Source of the DNA: Bacillota bacterium
Lineage (GTDB): Bacteria; Bacillota; Clostridia; Christensenellales; SZUA-584
Assembly (NCBI GenBank): GCA_023406895.1
Contig: JAEXTV010000030.1
Coordinates: forward strand, 1-64,000
DNA: 64,000 bases
Reading direction: 5' to 3'
Shown here: one piece after another, positions 1 to 8,481 of the stretch
Position numbering within the stretch: position 1 is the stretch's first letter
Layout of the letters: every line of letters starts with the position of its first letter
Program-made: the position numbers and the translations under genes
Notes under the pieces: model-generated
The model's database searches: none
What the model was told of the DNA's origin: nothing
Seen by the model: the letters and a program-made list of their open reading frames with translations, nothing else

Positions 1-232
1 CTTCAGCGGTCTGCACGAGCGAGATCGCGTCGCTGCTGTTCTTGGAAGCCATGTTGAGGCCGCGGATCTGGGCTCTCATTTTTTCGGAGATCGCAAGACC
101 GGCAGCGTCGTCACCGGCGCGGTTGATTTTGGAACCCGAAGACAGTCTTTCCGTCGATTTGGCAACGTTGCTGTTGTTGATCGCGTACTGACGATGCGTA
201 TTCATCGCCATAATGTTGTTGTTAATTCTCAT
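1..232 (-). CDS. fliC: Flagellin, N-terminal part (cut by window edge)
   Basis: Only the first 77 codons are present; the rest lies left of the window. The product begins MRINNNIMAMNTHRQY and continues with the D0/D1 helix pattern typical of flagellins, including LSSGSKINRAGDDAAGLAISEKM at residues 30-52 in slightly broken form. Flagellin is the filament subunit, exported through the flagellar type III apparatus and polymerised outside the cell. The start is set by a GGAGG ribosome binding site 8 bases upstream. The gene is divergent from the fliF operon. A sigma-D-type promoter and two CsrA-like hairpins precede it, so both transcription and translation are probably tied to hook completion. 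Family identity is certain; which flagellin paralogue it is cannot be told. Confidence 0.96.
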   Translation of the reverse strand, partial: MRINNNIMAMNTHRQYAINNSNVAKSTERLSSGSKINRAGDDAAGLAISEKMRAQIRGLNMASKNSSDAISLVQTAE

Positions 233-236
233 TTTT

Positions 237-274
237 ATTTCCTCCATGAAATTTTTAATCGAGCATCCATGCTC
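237..274 (-). promoter_or_regulatory. Two CsrA-like hairpins in flagellin leader
   Basis: In the flagellin mRNA the sequences GAGCAUGGAUGCUC (274-261) and AUUUCAUGGAGGAAAU (252-237) can each fold into a short stem with a six-base loop holding AUGGA. The second one contains the Shine-Dalgarno sequence. CsrA binds ANGGA in hairpin loops, and in Bacillus subtilis two such sites repress translation of hag. The arrangement here matches that model, but no csrA or fliW gene is in the window. Confidence 0.6.
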
Positions 275-342
275 TTTAACAACGGCTTTGCCCAAAGTTT
301 ATGGCGCCACGATAAACAGAAGGTTGAGTCATTGCACTTGAT

Positions 343-369
343 ATATCGTCACATTTCGCATAGACTTAA
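343..369 (-). promoter_or_regulatory. Sigma-D (FliA) type promoter of flagellin
   Basis: Reading leftward, TTAA (369-366), a 15-base spacer and GACGATAT (350-343) resemble the sigma-D consensus TAAA-15-GCCGATAT. The -10 element matches 7 of 8 bases. Transcription would start about 100 bases upstream of the flagellin ATG. The same TTAA-15 geometry recurs at 27139-27165. Confidence 0.55.
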
Positions 370-458
370 CAAAAAAATGATTCATCGGGTCGAATAAGTT
401 TATTAATAAGTCGGCTCCACATATATTTATATATTTTTTTATTTGTTTAGGAAGAAAT

Positions 459-2045
459 ATGGCGAATGCACTAACGAAAATACCCGCAAAAATAGCGGAA
501 TCTTTCAAGAAATTAACCAAAGGGCAAAAGGTACGGCTATTCGTGCTGGCTGCCATCATTATTGCTGTTCTTATCGTTGTTTCCGTTGTGTTAAATCAGA
601 AAAATTATACTGTTGTTTTTGCCGGGAGTCCGGCCGAAGCGGGCGAAGTGATGACGGCTCTCGATGAAATGGGTGTGGACTATAAAACGCAGGGAACCGG
701 CACGATTCTCGTGGAGGAGAGCGCGGCGACAGACGTTAGAATGAAGCTCGCGACACAAGGATACCCGAGCAGCGGCTTCAATAACGAGATTTTCCAGAAC
801 GCGGCAGGCCTCGGCATGACGGACATGGAAAAGAATAAATACTATCAGTTTCAGATTCAGGAAAATTTAAGACAGACCATTCTCAAAATGGACAAGATAG
901 AGGACGCGGTTGTCAACCTTGACCTCGGAGAATCCAGCTCATACGTACTGTCGAAAGACGAAACGAAGCCGACGGCATCCGTGATGCTCACGCTGAAAAG
1001 CAACCAAAAGCTGTCGGACGGTGAAGCAAAGACCATTGCGGATCTTGTGGCGGGTGGCGTGTCGGGCATGGCCGCCGAAGATGTGCGCATTATGGATTCC
1101 AATATGAATGCCTACGCAACCAACGGTGAGGATGTCATCAGCGGCGTGGATACGCAGATGGGCTTGCAGGATGAAGTGCGGCAGGATATGCAAACGCAGG
1201 TGACCAACCTGCTGGCCGCCGTGGTCGGGGAGGCAAACGTCAGAGCGACGGTTAACGTCAAGCTTAATTTTGATTCAAAAACCACCGAATCGGTGGAATT
1301 TGCGCCGCCTGTGGAGGGCAGCACGGAGGGCCTCCCGGTGAGCACCAAAGAACTGCTCGAAAAAATCGCGAGCGACTCCAGCGGTAATGTGGCCGGTTTC
1401 GATGCGAATGGAGGAGCGTCTCAGTATCTGGACAGCCTCGGAGAGACCGCAGATGATTCCGCTTATATTCAGGTGTCGCGCGAGGTCAATTACGAGCTCA
1501 ATCAAATCAATAAAAAAATTGAAGAAGCGAAAGGCAAGATTGAAGACTTGTCCGTATCGGTGATCATCAACAGCGATGTGGTGGACGATTATTCGGAAGA
1601 GTTCAAGCAGCTGGTGACCACAGCTATCGGTGTGGACCCGGAGCGCATCACAGTGATGCCGCTGCCGTTTGCGAAGGTGGACGATACGGCTGCCCAGGAT
1701 GCTTTAAATGAGCAGAAGGAAATGCTTAGCAGCATGCAGAGCGCGGAAACCACGCGCCTGATGATCATACTCGCCACTGTGCTGATCGTGATGATTTTCC
1801 TCTTTATGATTATCCGTACGTTTAAAAGAAAACCGGAACCCGTTCTTGCCGAAGGCGGGTTTGACTATATCGCCGATGAGGAAATCATTCCGGGGCAGAT
1901 GGACATGCCGCAGCCCTCGTTCGACGAAATCAAGCTGGAGGACTTTGAAAAAACAGACAACAAGCTATCGATACTTGAAGATTATATCGGCAAAAATCCG
2001 GAATCCGTGGCGAATCTGCTGCGCAACTGGCTGAACGAAGATTAG
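459..2045 (+). CDS. fliF: Flagellar MS-ring protein FliF
   Basis: FliF forms the MS ring in the cytoplasmic membrane, the base on which rod, switch and export gate are built. The 528-residue product has an N-terminal membrane helix (about residues 25-47), the periplasmic/extracytoplasmic ring-building region with YscJ/FliF-type repeats, a low-complexity serine/glycine-rich loop near 300-330, a second membrane helix (about 432-452) and a cytoplasmic tail ending LEDYIGKNPESVANLLRNWL, the FliG-binding segment. Length is usual for the family. AGGAAG lies close to the ATG, so the initiation site is only moderate. It is the first gene of the rightward operon; the usual partner fliE and rod genes flgB/flgC do not precede it. 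Confidence 0.97.
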   Translation: MANALTKIPAKIAESFKKLTKGQKVRLFVLAAIIIAVLIVVSVVLNQKNYTVVFAGSPAEAGEVMTALDEMGVDYKTQGTGTILVEESAATDVRMKLATQGYPSSGFNNEIFQNAAGLGMTDMEKNKYYQFQIQENLRQTILKMDKIEDAVVNLDLGESSSYVLSKDETKPTASVMLTLKSNQKLSDGEAKTIADLVAGGVSGMAAEDVRIMDSNMNAYATNGEDVISGVDTQMGLQDEVRQDMQTQVTNLLAAVVGEANVRATVNVKLNFDSKTTESVEFAPPVEGSTEGLPVSTKELLEKIASDSSGNVAGFDANGGASQYLDSLGETADDSAYIQVSREVNYELNQINKKIEEAKGKIEDLSVSVIINSDVVDDYSEEFKQLVTTAIGVDPERITVMPLPFAKVDDTAAQDALNEQKEMLSSMQSAETTRLMIILATVLIVMIFLFMIIRTFKRKPEPVLAEGGFDYIADEEIIPGQMDMPQPSFDEIKLEDFEKTDNKLSILEDYIGKNPESVANLLRNWLNED

Positions 2046-2055
2046 GAGCACAGAT

Positions 2056-3063
2056 ATGGCGCGTGAAAAACTCAACACAAAAGAAAAAGCGGCTGTACTC
2101 ATGATTACAATGGGCAAGGACTATGCCGCCAAAGTATTTAAATACTTAACCGAAGAAGAGGTGGAACAACTCACCTTAAGCATCACGAGCATGCGGCGTG
2201 TGGATCCCGAGATCAAAGAATCGGTTGTGGACGAATTCATGCAGATGTGCATTGCGCGCAAATACATTTCCGAAGGCGGTATTGACTACGCGCGCGACAT
2301 TTTGAACAAAGCGTTCGGGCAAGACCGTACCGACGATCTCATAGGCAGGCTTTCCGCGTCACTGCGCGTGAAGCCTTTTGATTTTATACGCAAAGCCGAC
2401 ACCACACAGGTTTTAAACTTCATTCAAGGGGAGCATCCGCAGACGATTGCGCTGATACTCTCGTATGTGGATCCTAAAAATGCCGCGCAGATTCTCTCGG
2501 CGCTGCCGCTTGAAAAGCAGACAAGTGTGATCGCGCGCATCGCGAATATGGGCATCACCTCGCCGGAATACATCAAAGAGACCGAGCGCGTGCTCGAGAA
2601 AAAGCTCTCCACGCTCAGCGTGAGCGACCAGACCATCACAGGCGGCATCGACAGTCTTGTGAGCATTTTAAACAGCGTGGATCGTGGCACAGAGCGGCAT
2701 CTGCTTGAAGCGCTCGAAGAATCGGACGCCGAGCTCGTGGAAGAAATCAGAAAGCGCATGTTCATATTCGAGGATATCGTCAAGCTCGGCAACCAGTCGA
2801 TACAGCGTGTGCTCAAGGAGATCGACAACCGCGATCTCGCCATTGCGCTTAAGGGTGCGACCAATGAAGTGGCCAAGGTCATTTTTGATAATATCAGTAA
2901 GCGTCTGCAGGAAATGATCAAGGAAGATATGGAATACATGGGGCCGGTCAGGGTCAGAGACGTGGAAGAAGCGCAGCAGAAGATCGTCAATGTGATCAGA
3001 AGGCTCGACGACTCGGGCGAAATCATTATCGCGCGCAATTCGGGGGATGAGCTGATTGTATAA
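2056..3063 (+). CDS. fliG: Flagellar motor switch protein FliG
   Basis: FliG is the rotor component that couples stator torque to the MS ring and helps set rotation direction. The 335-residue product has all three FliG domains: N-terminal FliF-binding region, a middle domain with the EHPQTIALILSYV motif (around residue 125), and a C-terminal torque domain containing the charged ridge FEDIVKLGNQSIQRVLKEID followed by the RVRDVEEAQQKIV tail. AGGAG lies 7 bases before the ATG, just after the fliF stop. The reading frame ends 8 bases inside fliH, so the two are translationally coupled. Confidence 0.97.
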   Translation: MAREKLNTKEKAAVLMITMGKDYAAKVFKYLTEEEVEQLTLSITSMRRVDPEIKESVVDEFMQMCIARKYISEGGIDYARDILNKAFGQDRTDDLIGRLSASLRVKPFDFIRKADTTQVLNFIQGEHPQTIALILSYVDPKNAAQILSALPLEKQTSVIARIANMGITSPEYIKETERVLEKKLSTLSVSDQTITGGIDSLVSILNSVDRGTERHLLEALEESDAELVEEIRKRMFIFEDIVKLGNQSIQRVLKEIDNRDLAIALKGATNEVAKVIFDNISKRLQEMIKEDMEYMGPVRVRDVEEAQQKIVNVIRRLDDSGEIIIARNSGDELIV

Positions 3064-3787
3064 GATAGATAAAACGCTGATAGATAATATGAATCATAAC
3101 CGGTCGTTCATCGTCATTACCCCGAAAGAGACGATCCGGCGCGAAGAGAAGATCCTCGAGAAGATACTCAGCGAACAGGACGAGGAACAGCTTCCGCCTG
3201 CTGTGCGTGAGATGGCTAAGAATCACATTCAAAGCGCCAATGAAAAGGCACAGCAGATTTTGTATGATGCGCGTGTTGAAGCCGAGCAAATTAAGGAAGC
3301 TGCACACAGCGAAGGGTATGAGCAGGGCCTTGCGGAAGGCAGACAGGCTGCATCCGCTGAGATTCAGGCAAAAAATGAAGAGGTGAGGGATGTGCTGTCC
3401 CGCGTGGAGACCTATCGGCAGAATCTCTATCAGACGCTTGAATCCGATATCCTGTCACTCTCAATGGACGTTGCTGAAAAGATCGTCAATCTGCAGATGG
3501 ATGCGAACGACAATGTATATAGAGAGATTGTCAAGCGGGCGGTCGCCAGTATCAGGCATGCCGACGATTTTTCGCTGTATGTGAGCAAGGATGATTATGC
3601 AAGGTATTTTAAAGACGACGGACAGTGGCTTCGTCATGAGGTGCAAACTGCGTCGGTTGAAGTGATTGCCGACGCCAATCTGCCCAAAGGCAGCTGCATC
3701 ATTGAGGCGGACAGCGAGATCGTTGATGCGGGGGTGCCCATGCAATTGGGCAAGATCGGACAGTATTTAAGCGAGCAGGGTGATTGA
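3056..3787 (+). CDS. fliH: Flagellar assembly protein FliH
   Basis: FliH is the stator-like regulator of the export ATPase FliI and docks it to the switch complex. The product (about 243 residues) is rich in Glu, Lys and Ala in its first half, predicting a long coiled coil, with AEGRQAASAEIQAKNEEV typical of FliH/YscL proteins, and a globular C-terminal half. Start choice is uncertain. A TTG at 3056 follows GGGGGATGA by five bases and overlaps the fliG end; an ATG at 3089 has no clear ribosome binding site. Position between fliG and fliI supports the assignment. Confidence 0.92.
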   Translation: MYKIDKTLIDNMNHNRSFIVITPKETIRREEKILEKILSEQDEEQLPPAVREMAKNHIQSANEKAQQILYDARVEAEQIKEAAHSEGYEQGLAEGRQAASAEIQAKNEEVRDVLSRVETYRQNLYQTLESDILSLSMDVAEKIVNLQMDANDNVYREIVKRAVASIRHADDFSLYVSKDDYARYFKDDGQWLRHEVQTASVEVIADANLPKGSCIIEADSEIVDAGVPMQLGKIGQYLSEQGD

Positions 3788-3788
3788 T

Positions 3789-5117
3789 ATGTTTGCGAAA
3801 ACCCAACGCTTAAAGGATGCGCTTCACGATAAAGATTTTTTTGAATACGGCGGCCGGGTCAGCCAGATATACGGCCTGACGGTGGAAGCCATCGGCCTTT
3901 CCGCTAAGCTTGGGGATATCTGCCGCATTTATACCGATGACAAGTCTAAATACATTTTGGCTGAAGTGGTGGGGTTTAAGGAAAAAAAGGTGCTGCTGAT
4001 GCCTTTCGGCGATTTATCGGGTGTGGGGCCGAGCAGCTACGTGATTTCCGATAACAGGGCGCTCAAGGTGGCGGTGGGCAACGCATTTCTCGGGCGTGTG
4101 CTCGATGGTCTTGGGAACCCGATGGACGGGCTGGGGCCAATCAAGCCGGACGATTATTACCCGATTATGAACAACCCCCCAAGTCCGCTTGAGAGAAAAC
4201 GTATCACCGAGAAACTGCCGCTTGGCATCAAGGCGATTGATTCGATGCTGACGCTCGGCAAGGGGCAGAGAATTGGCATTTTTGCGGGCAGTGGTGTGGG
4301 AAAAAGCACGCTGCTCGGCATGATTGCGAGAAATACAGCAGCCGATATCAATGTGATTGTACTGATCGGCGAGAGAGGACGCGAGGTTCGGGATTTTATT
4401 GAAAAGGACCTCAAGGAAGAGGGCCTGAAACGCTCGATTCTCGTAATCGCGACATCGGACCAGCCGGCGCTCGTGCGTCTCAAATCTGCCATGGTGGGCA
4501 CCGCAATAGCGGAATATTTCCGCAGTCAGGGCCTTGATGTGATGCTGATGATGGACTCCCTCACGCGTTTTGCGATGGCGCAGCGGGAAATCGGCATGGC
4601 GATCGGCGAGCCGCCCGTATCGCGCGGGTTTACGCCTTCGGTGTATGCGATTCTCCCGAAGCTGCTTGAGCGCGCGGGCATGTGCAGCAATGGGTCGATT
4701 ACGGGCCTTTACACCGTGCTCGTGGAAGGCGATGATTTGGACGAGCCCATTTCGGACACGGTTAGAGGCATACTCGACGGCCACATCGTGCTGACGCGTA
4801 AGATGGCCAACAGCAATCATTACCCGGCTATCGACGTGCTGCAAAGCGTCAGCAGACTGATGCCGGATGTGATGGAGCGGGACACGTTAAAAAAAGTGTC
4901 CTATTTAAAAGGCGTGATGTCCACCTACAAGGACGCGCAGGACCTCATTTCCATCGGCGCGTATAAACCCGGGTCCAGCGCGAAGATCGACGAAGCGATT
5001 GCGCTCAACGACTCGATTACGAGCCTGCTGCGCCAGCAGGTGGATGAGCGGTATTCATTCGATGAGACGATGGACATCGTCAGCGAAATTTATGACAGGC
5101 GAAGTGAGAAAGAATGA
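3789..5117 (+). CDS. fliI: Flagellar export ATPase FliI
   Basis: FliI is the cytoplasmic ATPase of the flagellar type III export apparatus, related to the F1 beta subunit. The product has a Walker A motif GIFAGSGVGKSTL near residue 165, Walker B in DVMLMMDSLTRFAMAQREIG, and a C-terminal FliJ/FliH-contacting region, for about 442 residues, normal for the family. I take ATG 3789, six bases after AGGGTG. A GTG at 3780 in the same frame would overlap fliH by eight bases and is the alternative. The stop overlaps the fliJ start by four bases (ATGA). Confidence 0.97.
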   Translation: MFAKTQRLKDALHDKDFFEYGGRVSQIYGLTVEAIGLSAKLGDICRIYTDDKSKYILAEVVGFKEKKVLLMPFGDLSGVGPSSYVISDNRALKVAVGNAFLGRVLDGLGNPMDGLGPIKPDDYYPIMNNPPSPLERKRITEKLPLGIKAIDSMLTLGKGQRIGIFAGSGVGKSTLLGMIARNTAADINVIVLIGERGREVRDFIEKDLKEEGLKRSILVIATSDQPALVRLKSAMVGTAIAEYFRSQGLDVMLMMDSLTRFAMAQREIGMAIGEPPVSRGFTPSVYAILPKLLERAGMCSNGSITGLYTVLVEGDDLDEPISDTVRGILDGHIVLTRKMANSNHYPAIDVLQSVSRLMPDVMERDTLKKVSYLKGVMSTYKDAQDLISIGAYKPGSSAKIDEAIALNDSITSLLRQQVDERYSFDETMDIVSEIYDRRSEKE

Positions 5118-5554
5118 AGCGTTTTGTGTTTTCGCTGCAATCGTGGTACGACATGCAATTGAGCCTGGAAAAACAGCACAAGCTTCAGATCGGCATGATT
5201 GAAGCCAGAATCCACGCGAGCAAAGACCAGCTTGCGGCGGTTTGCGGCTGCTTTGACAGGACAAAATGTGAGTTCACGGACGAAGTATCGCAAGGGATGG
5301 CGGTGCATCGCGCTTATCATTACGATTCTTATTTTGACAGCGCGAAAACATCGATGGCTGCGCTGCATATGCACATTGCGCAGCTTGAGGAAGAAAAAGA
5401 AGAGTGGATGCAAAAGCTTATCCGTGTGCGCAAAGAGATAAAATTGCTCGACAATTTGCGTGAAAACCAATACAAAGATTATCTTGTCGAGGTAAAAAAG
5501 CAGCAGGATAAGTTTATTGATGACGTGGTGTCATATAAAGTATCAATAACGTAA
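5114..5554 (+). CDS. fliJ: Flagellar export chaperone-like protein FliJ
   Basis: FliJ is a small coiled-coil protein that sits in the FliI hexamer and helps deliver substrates and open the export gate. The 146-residue product begins MKRFVFSLQSWYDMQLSLEKQHK, the usual FliJ opening, and is almost entirely charged heptad-like sequence. It starts on the ATGA overlap with fliI. FliJ is poorly conserved in sequence, so the call rests on length, composition and gene order. Confidence 0.9.
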   Translation: MKRFVFSLQSWYDMQLSLEKQHKLQIGMIEARIHASKDQLAAVCGCFDRTKCEFTDEVSQGMAVHRAYHYDSYFDSAKTSMAALHMHIAQLEEEKEEWMQKLIRVRKEIKLLDNLRENQYKDYLVEVKKQQDKFIDDVVSYKVSIT

Positions 5555-5567
5555 GGAATCAAAAAGT

Positions 5568-6326
5568 ATGGATATACAGGACAGAGACGACAGACTGGAT
5601 GCAGAGGAAGGCCGGCAAGGCGCAAAAAGAGAAAAGGCTCCAAGGCCGCCCATGCCTGTAAAACCGGCAAAGCCGCAGACATCCGCATCGGCCAAATCCG
5701 CAAACCCCGCCAAACCTAAAAAACAAAAGAAAAAATTGTCGGGAGCTGCTGTGTTCAGCATTTTTTTAATTGTGCTGATCATCGGCGGTGCGGCTTGCGT
5801 TTATTTTGATGTGGGCGGTATAAAGCAGCTGGTGATCGACTTTTTGCAGGCGAGCCAGCCTAAGGTGGAGGGTGTCTTAACAGATGCCGAGCTTGCCGCA
5901 CTGCAGACTGACCTGCAAAAACAGCAGGCAGAATTGGATGCCGAAAAAACAAAACTGAATGATCAAAAAGCAAAGCTTAAGGAAAAGCAGCAAACGCTCG
6001 ATAATACAAAAGGAGAGTTAGACAAGCGCGAACAGGAGCTGGGAACAAGAGAAGCCGCGGTTGCGGAAAAAGAGCAGTCACAGCAGGGGCAGTCCGGCGC
6101 GCAGGGGCAGGCCGAGCAGGCGAAGACCGATCTGCAAACCGCCGCCAAAATGTTCGAGAAGATGGATGCGGTAGCAGCCGCAAAAATGATATCGGGGCTG
6201 GAAACGCAATACATCGTAGATCTGCTGCTCAATATGAGCAGCGACAGCGCGTCTAGAATACTCTCCAATTTGAACTCAAAGACTGCGTCGAAAGTTTTAT
6301 CGGAGATGATGAAACAAAGCAGTTAG
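5568..6326 (+). CDS. MotE-like membrane protein (YlxF position)
   Basis: The 252-residue product has a cytoplasmic N-terminus rich in Pro, Ala and Lys, one membrane helix at about residues 60-80, an extracytoplasmic coiled coil (about 105-165) and a C-terminal MgtE N-domain-like helical repeat (about 190-250, with EKMDAVAAAKMISGLE). This is the layout of MotE, the MotC chaperone of Rhizobium, and of Bacillus YlxF encoded at the same place between fliJ and fliK. Its exact role in Firmicutes is not settled; a stator- or hook-related function in the envelope is inferred from the operon. Confidence 0.8.
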   Translation: MDIQDRDDRLDAEEGRQGAKREKAPRPPMPVKPAKPQTSASAKSANPAKPKKQKKKLSGAAVFSIFLIVLIIGGAACVYFDVGGIKQLVIDFLQASQPKVEGVLTDAELAALQTDLQKQQAELDAEKTKLNDQKAKLKEKQQTLDNTKGELDKREQELGTREAAVAEKEQSQQGQSGAQGQAEQAKTDLQTAAKMFEKMDAVAAAKMISGLETQYIVDLLLNMSSDSASRILSNLNSKTASKVLSEMMKQSS

Positions 6327-6339
6327 AAGGAGGCGTTTG

Positions 6340-6402
6340 ATGCGGCAAAAACTGAATAGGAAGGAGGAAGGTTATTGCCAAACACACCTTTGGTGTCCAT
6401 AG
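6340..6402 (+). CDS. Possible 20-codon leader ORF overlapping fliK start
   Basis: A perfect AGAAGGAGG ribosome binding site directly after the ylxF-like gene is followed by ATG and 20 codons (MRQKLNRKEEGYCQTHLWCP). The frame runs over the ribosome binding site and TTG start of fliK and stops 25 bases inside fliK, in another frame. No family is recognisable. It may tune fliK translation by coupling or occlusion, or be a chance frame; the strength of its own ribosome binding site is the reason to list it. Confidence 0.4.
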   Translation: MRQKLNRKEEGYCQTHLWCP

Positions 6403-7811
6403 AGACACCGAAAAGTGCCGGTACTGAGACAATCAAACAGCCGGGTATGGTGCAGAAAAGCGATGTCGGCAGGAAGGAACCTCTGGCATTTAAGAAAAAG
6501 CTCGAAGACTGCATCAATGTTGACGAAACGCCTTACGGCGTTCCCGCAGCGGTTGTCAATCAGACCGGCGGCAATACAGAGGATAACAGCATGGCCGTCA
6601 ATTTGGCGGATGCGCAAGCAAAGCCCCAAATTGTTGGCATTCTCGAAGGATTCGGTTTGCTGGATTATCAATCTGACCTTCCTCTCGTTTCTCCTGCGAG
6701 CAGCCAAACGGCCGGTGATCAAGCCGCCGGACAGGCTGCGGACACATGGCTTCAAGGATTGATGCAAAACACGGAACAGACAGGAACGTTAGAAAAATAT
6801 GCAAGGATGCTGTCCAAAGACCAACTGAGCAAGCTGCCCATAGAGTTGCAGCAGGCCATAGCCAAAGCAGTTGGCGACTATTTGGGCTCGTTCGAGAGTA
6901 CCAATAATAAACCGGCGCAGGAGTCTGCCGTTCAGAATGCAGGCGGCATACCGGTGATGACACAGACTTCAGAGGCGGCGGACAACACGGCGTTGGCGGA
7001 CAAGATTGCAAGCTTGCTTATCAAGCTGAAAACAGTGTCGCGGGACACCGAATCGGCGGACACGGCAAAGACGCCTGTCCAGGCCACGAATTTGGCTGAG
7101 GAACCGCAAACGCAGGCGGTAAAACCGTCTTCGGCAGACAAGCCCGCGCAGCAGCCGATGCAGCCCGCTCAAGCGGCTGCGAACAAGCCTGCGGCAGGCA
7201 CGGAGACGAATTCGACAGAGGCGGTAAAACCCGAAGCCAAAACAGCTTCGTCTGATGAGCCGGCGGTGCAGACGCAGAGAACAGATGCGGCTGTCAGCAT
7301 ACAGCCCGCCGCAAAAACGGAAACAAGCGGCGTGCAGCACGCAGCCAAAACGCCGGAGGCCAAAACACCTGATTTTGTGAAAGACAATGTGATGCGCATT
7401 GTGGACAAGATGAGCGCGCAGGCCGCCGACGGCAAATATGACTTTGATGTGGAACTCAAACCCGATTTCCTCGGTAAAGTCAACATCAAGCTCTCGATGC
7501 AAAACGGTGAGATTCGCATGCAGATTAAAACGGATGATGTCAATGTGAAAGGCATGTTTGCCGATCAGGTCTCATCCATGCAGGCGGCGCTTAAAGACAA
7601 GGGCATCACGGTGACGAATATCGATGTCACCTATCAGAGCCAGATGCAGACGGGTGCTGAACAGCGTTCTTTCAGCCAAAGCGGCGGAAAGAAGCAATCC
7701 GGCCGGATGCACATTTCACTGGAACAGATCGCGGGAACCGGAGCTTTTGAGACGATGTCTCAGATGGCTGGGTATGCTCACATCGGCAGTTCCGTTGAGT
7801 ATCTAGCCTAG
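6375..7811 (+). CDS. fliK: Flagellar hook-length control protein FliK
   Basis: FliK is the secreted ruler that measures hook length and switches export specificity from hook to filament subunits. The 478-residue product has a long, low-complexity middle rich in Ala, Thr, Pro and Gln (about 190-340), and a conserved C-terminal Flg_hook domain with DVELKPDFLGKVNIKLSMQN (about 356-375), which contacts FlhB. The start is TTG, placed seven bases after AAGGAGG. A short upstream frame overlaps this start. The N-terminal part is variable, as in all FliK proteins. Confidence 0.92.
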   Translation: MPNTPLVSIETPKSAGTETIKQPGMVQKSDVGRKEPLAFKKKLEDCINVDETPYGVPAAVVNQTGGNTEDNSMAVNLADAQAKPQIVGILEGFGLLDYQSDLPLVSPASSQTAGDQAAGQAADTWLQGLMQNTEQTGTLEKYARMLSKDQLSKLPIELQQAIAKAVGDYLGSFESTNNKPAQESAVQNAGGIPVMTQTSEAADNTALADKIASLLIKLKTVSRDTESADTAKTPVQATNLAEEPQTQAVKPSSADKPAQQPMQPAQAAANKPAAGTETNSTEAVKPEAKTASSDEPAVQTQRTDAAVSIQPAAKTETSGVQHAAKTPEAKTPDFVKDNVMRIVDKMSAQAADGKYDFDVELKPDFLGKVNIKLSMQNGEIRMQIKTDDVNVKGMFADQVSSMQAALKDKGITVTNIDVTYQSQMQTGAEQRSFSQSGGKKQSGRMHISLEQIAGTGAFETMSQMAGYAHIGSSVEYLA

Positions 7812-7825
7812 AAGGAGATAGCATT

Positions 7826-8476
7826 ATGGCAACAGTAGATGCGGCATCCTCGTCATCGGCGGCGAGGACGCTCGAAGAATATCAAAAAAGCAAGCGGACA
7901 ACGGGCTCCACACTGGGACAGGAAGATTTTCTGAAGATCCTTGTGGCCCAGATGTCGAACCAGGACCCGATGGAACCCACCAGCAACGGTGATTTTTTGG
8001 CCCAAATGGCCCAGTTTTCCGCGCTGGAGGCAATGACCGCTATGAGCACAAGCTTTGCGTCAACGCAGGCTTACAGTATGATCGGTAAAACTGTGTATGT
8101 GCAGGACGGCTCCGATATGATTTACGGCAAGGTGAGCGGTGTGGTCAATGAGGACGGAACCAACTACCTGTTGATTGGCGATAAGTATTATGACGCCAAG
8201 AAGGTTACGGGTGTGATGGATTCTCAAAGCAGCCTTGAAGATCAGATCATTCAAGGGGCAGGCTTAATCGGCAAAACGGTTACAGCCAAAATCACCGGAG
8301 CTGACAACCAGGCCACAACAATTACCGGCAAAGTCGACAAACTGATCGTGAAAGACGGTGCCGTTTATGCCGTGGTCAATGGGACGAATGTTTCGATTTC
8401 AAAGATAACGGAAATCGCAACGGAAGCGGCTGCCCAAACCCCGGCAGGGGAACAACCACAAACAGAGGAGGTATAA
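7826..8476 (+). CDS. flgD: Hook capping protein FlgD
   Basis: FlgD caps the growing hook and is required for FlgE polymerisation outside the cell. The 216-residue product has the signature LGQEDFLKILVAQMSNQDP followed by SNGDFLAQMAQFSALEAM (residues 33-70), the conserved N-terminal assembly segment, and a less conserved beta-rich C-terminus (TVTAKITGADNQ region). AAGGAG sits eight bases before the ATG, and the gene follows fliK by 14 bases. FlgD is itself exported, with no cleaved signal peptide, consistent with this N-terminus. Confidence 0.95.
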   Translation: MATVDAASSSSAARTLEEYQKSKRTTGSTLGQEDFLKILVAQMSNQDPMEPTSNGDFLAQMAQFSALEAMTAMSTSFASTQAYSMIGKTVYVQDGSDMIYGKVSGVVNEDGTNYLLIGDKYYDAKKVTGVMDSQSSLEDQIIQGAGLIGKTVTAKITGADNQATTITGKVDKLIVKDGAVYAVVNGTNVSISKITEIATEAAAQTPAGEQPQTEEV

Positions 8477-8481
8477 CCACT

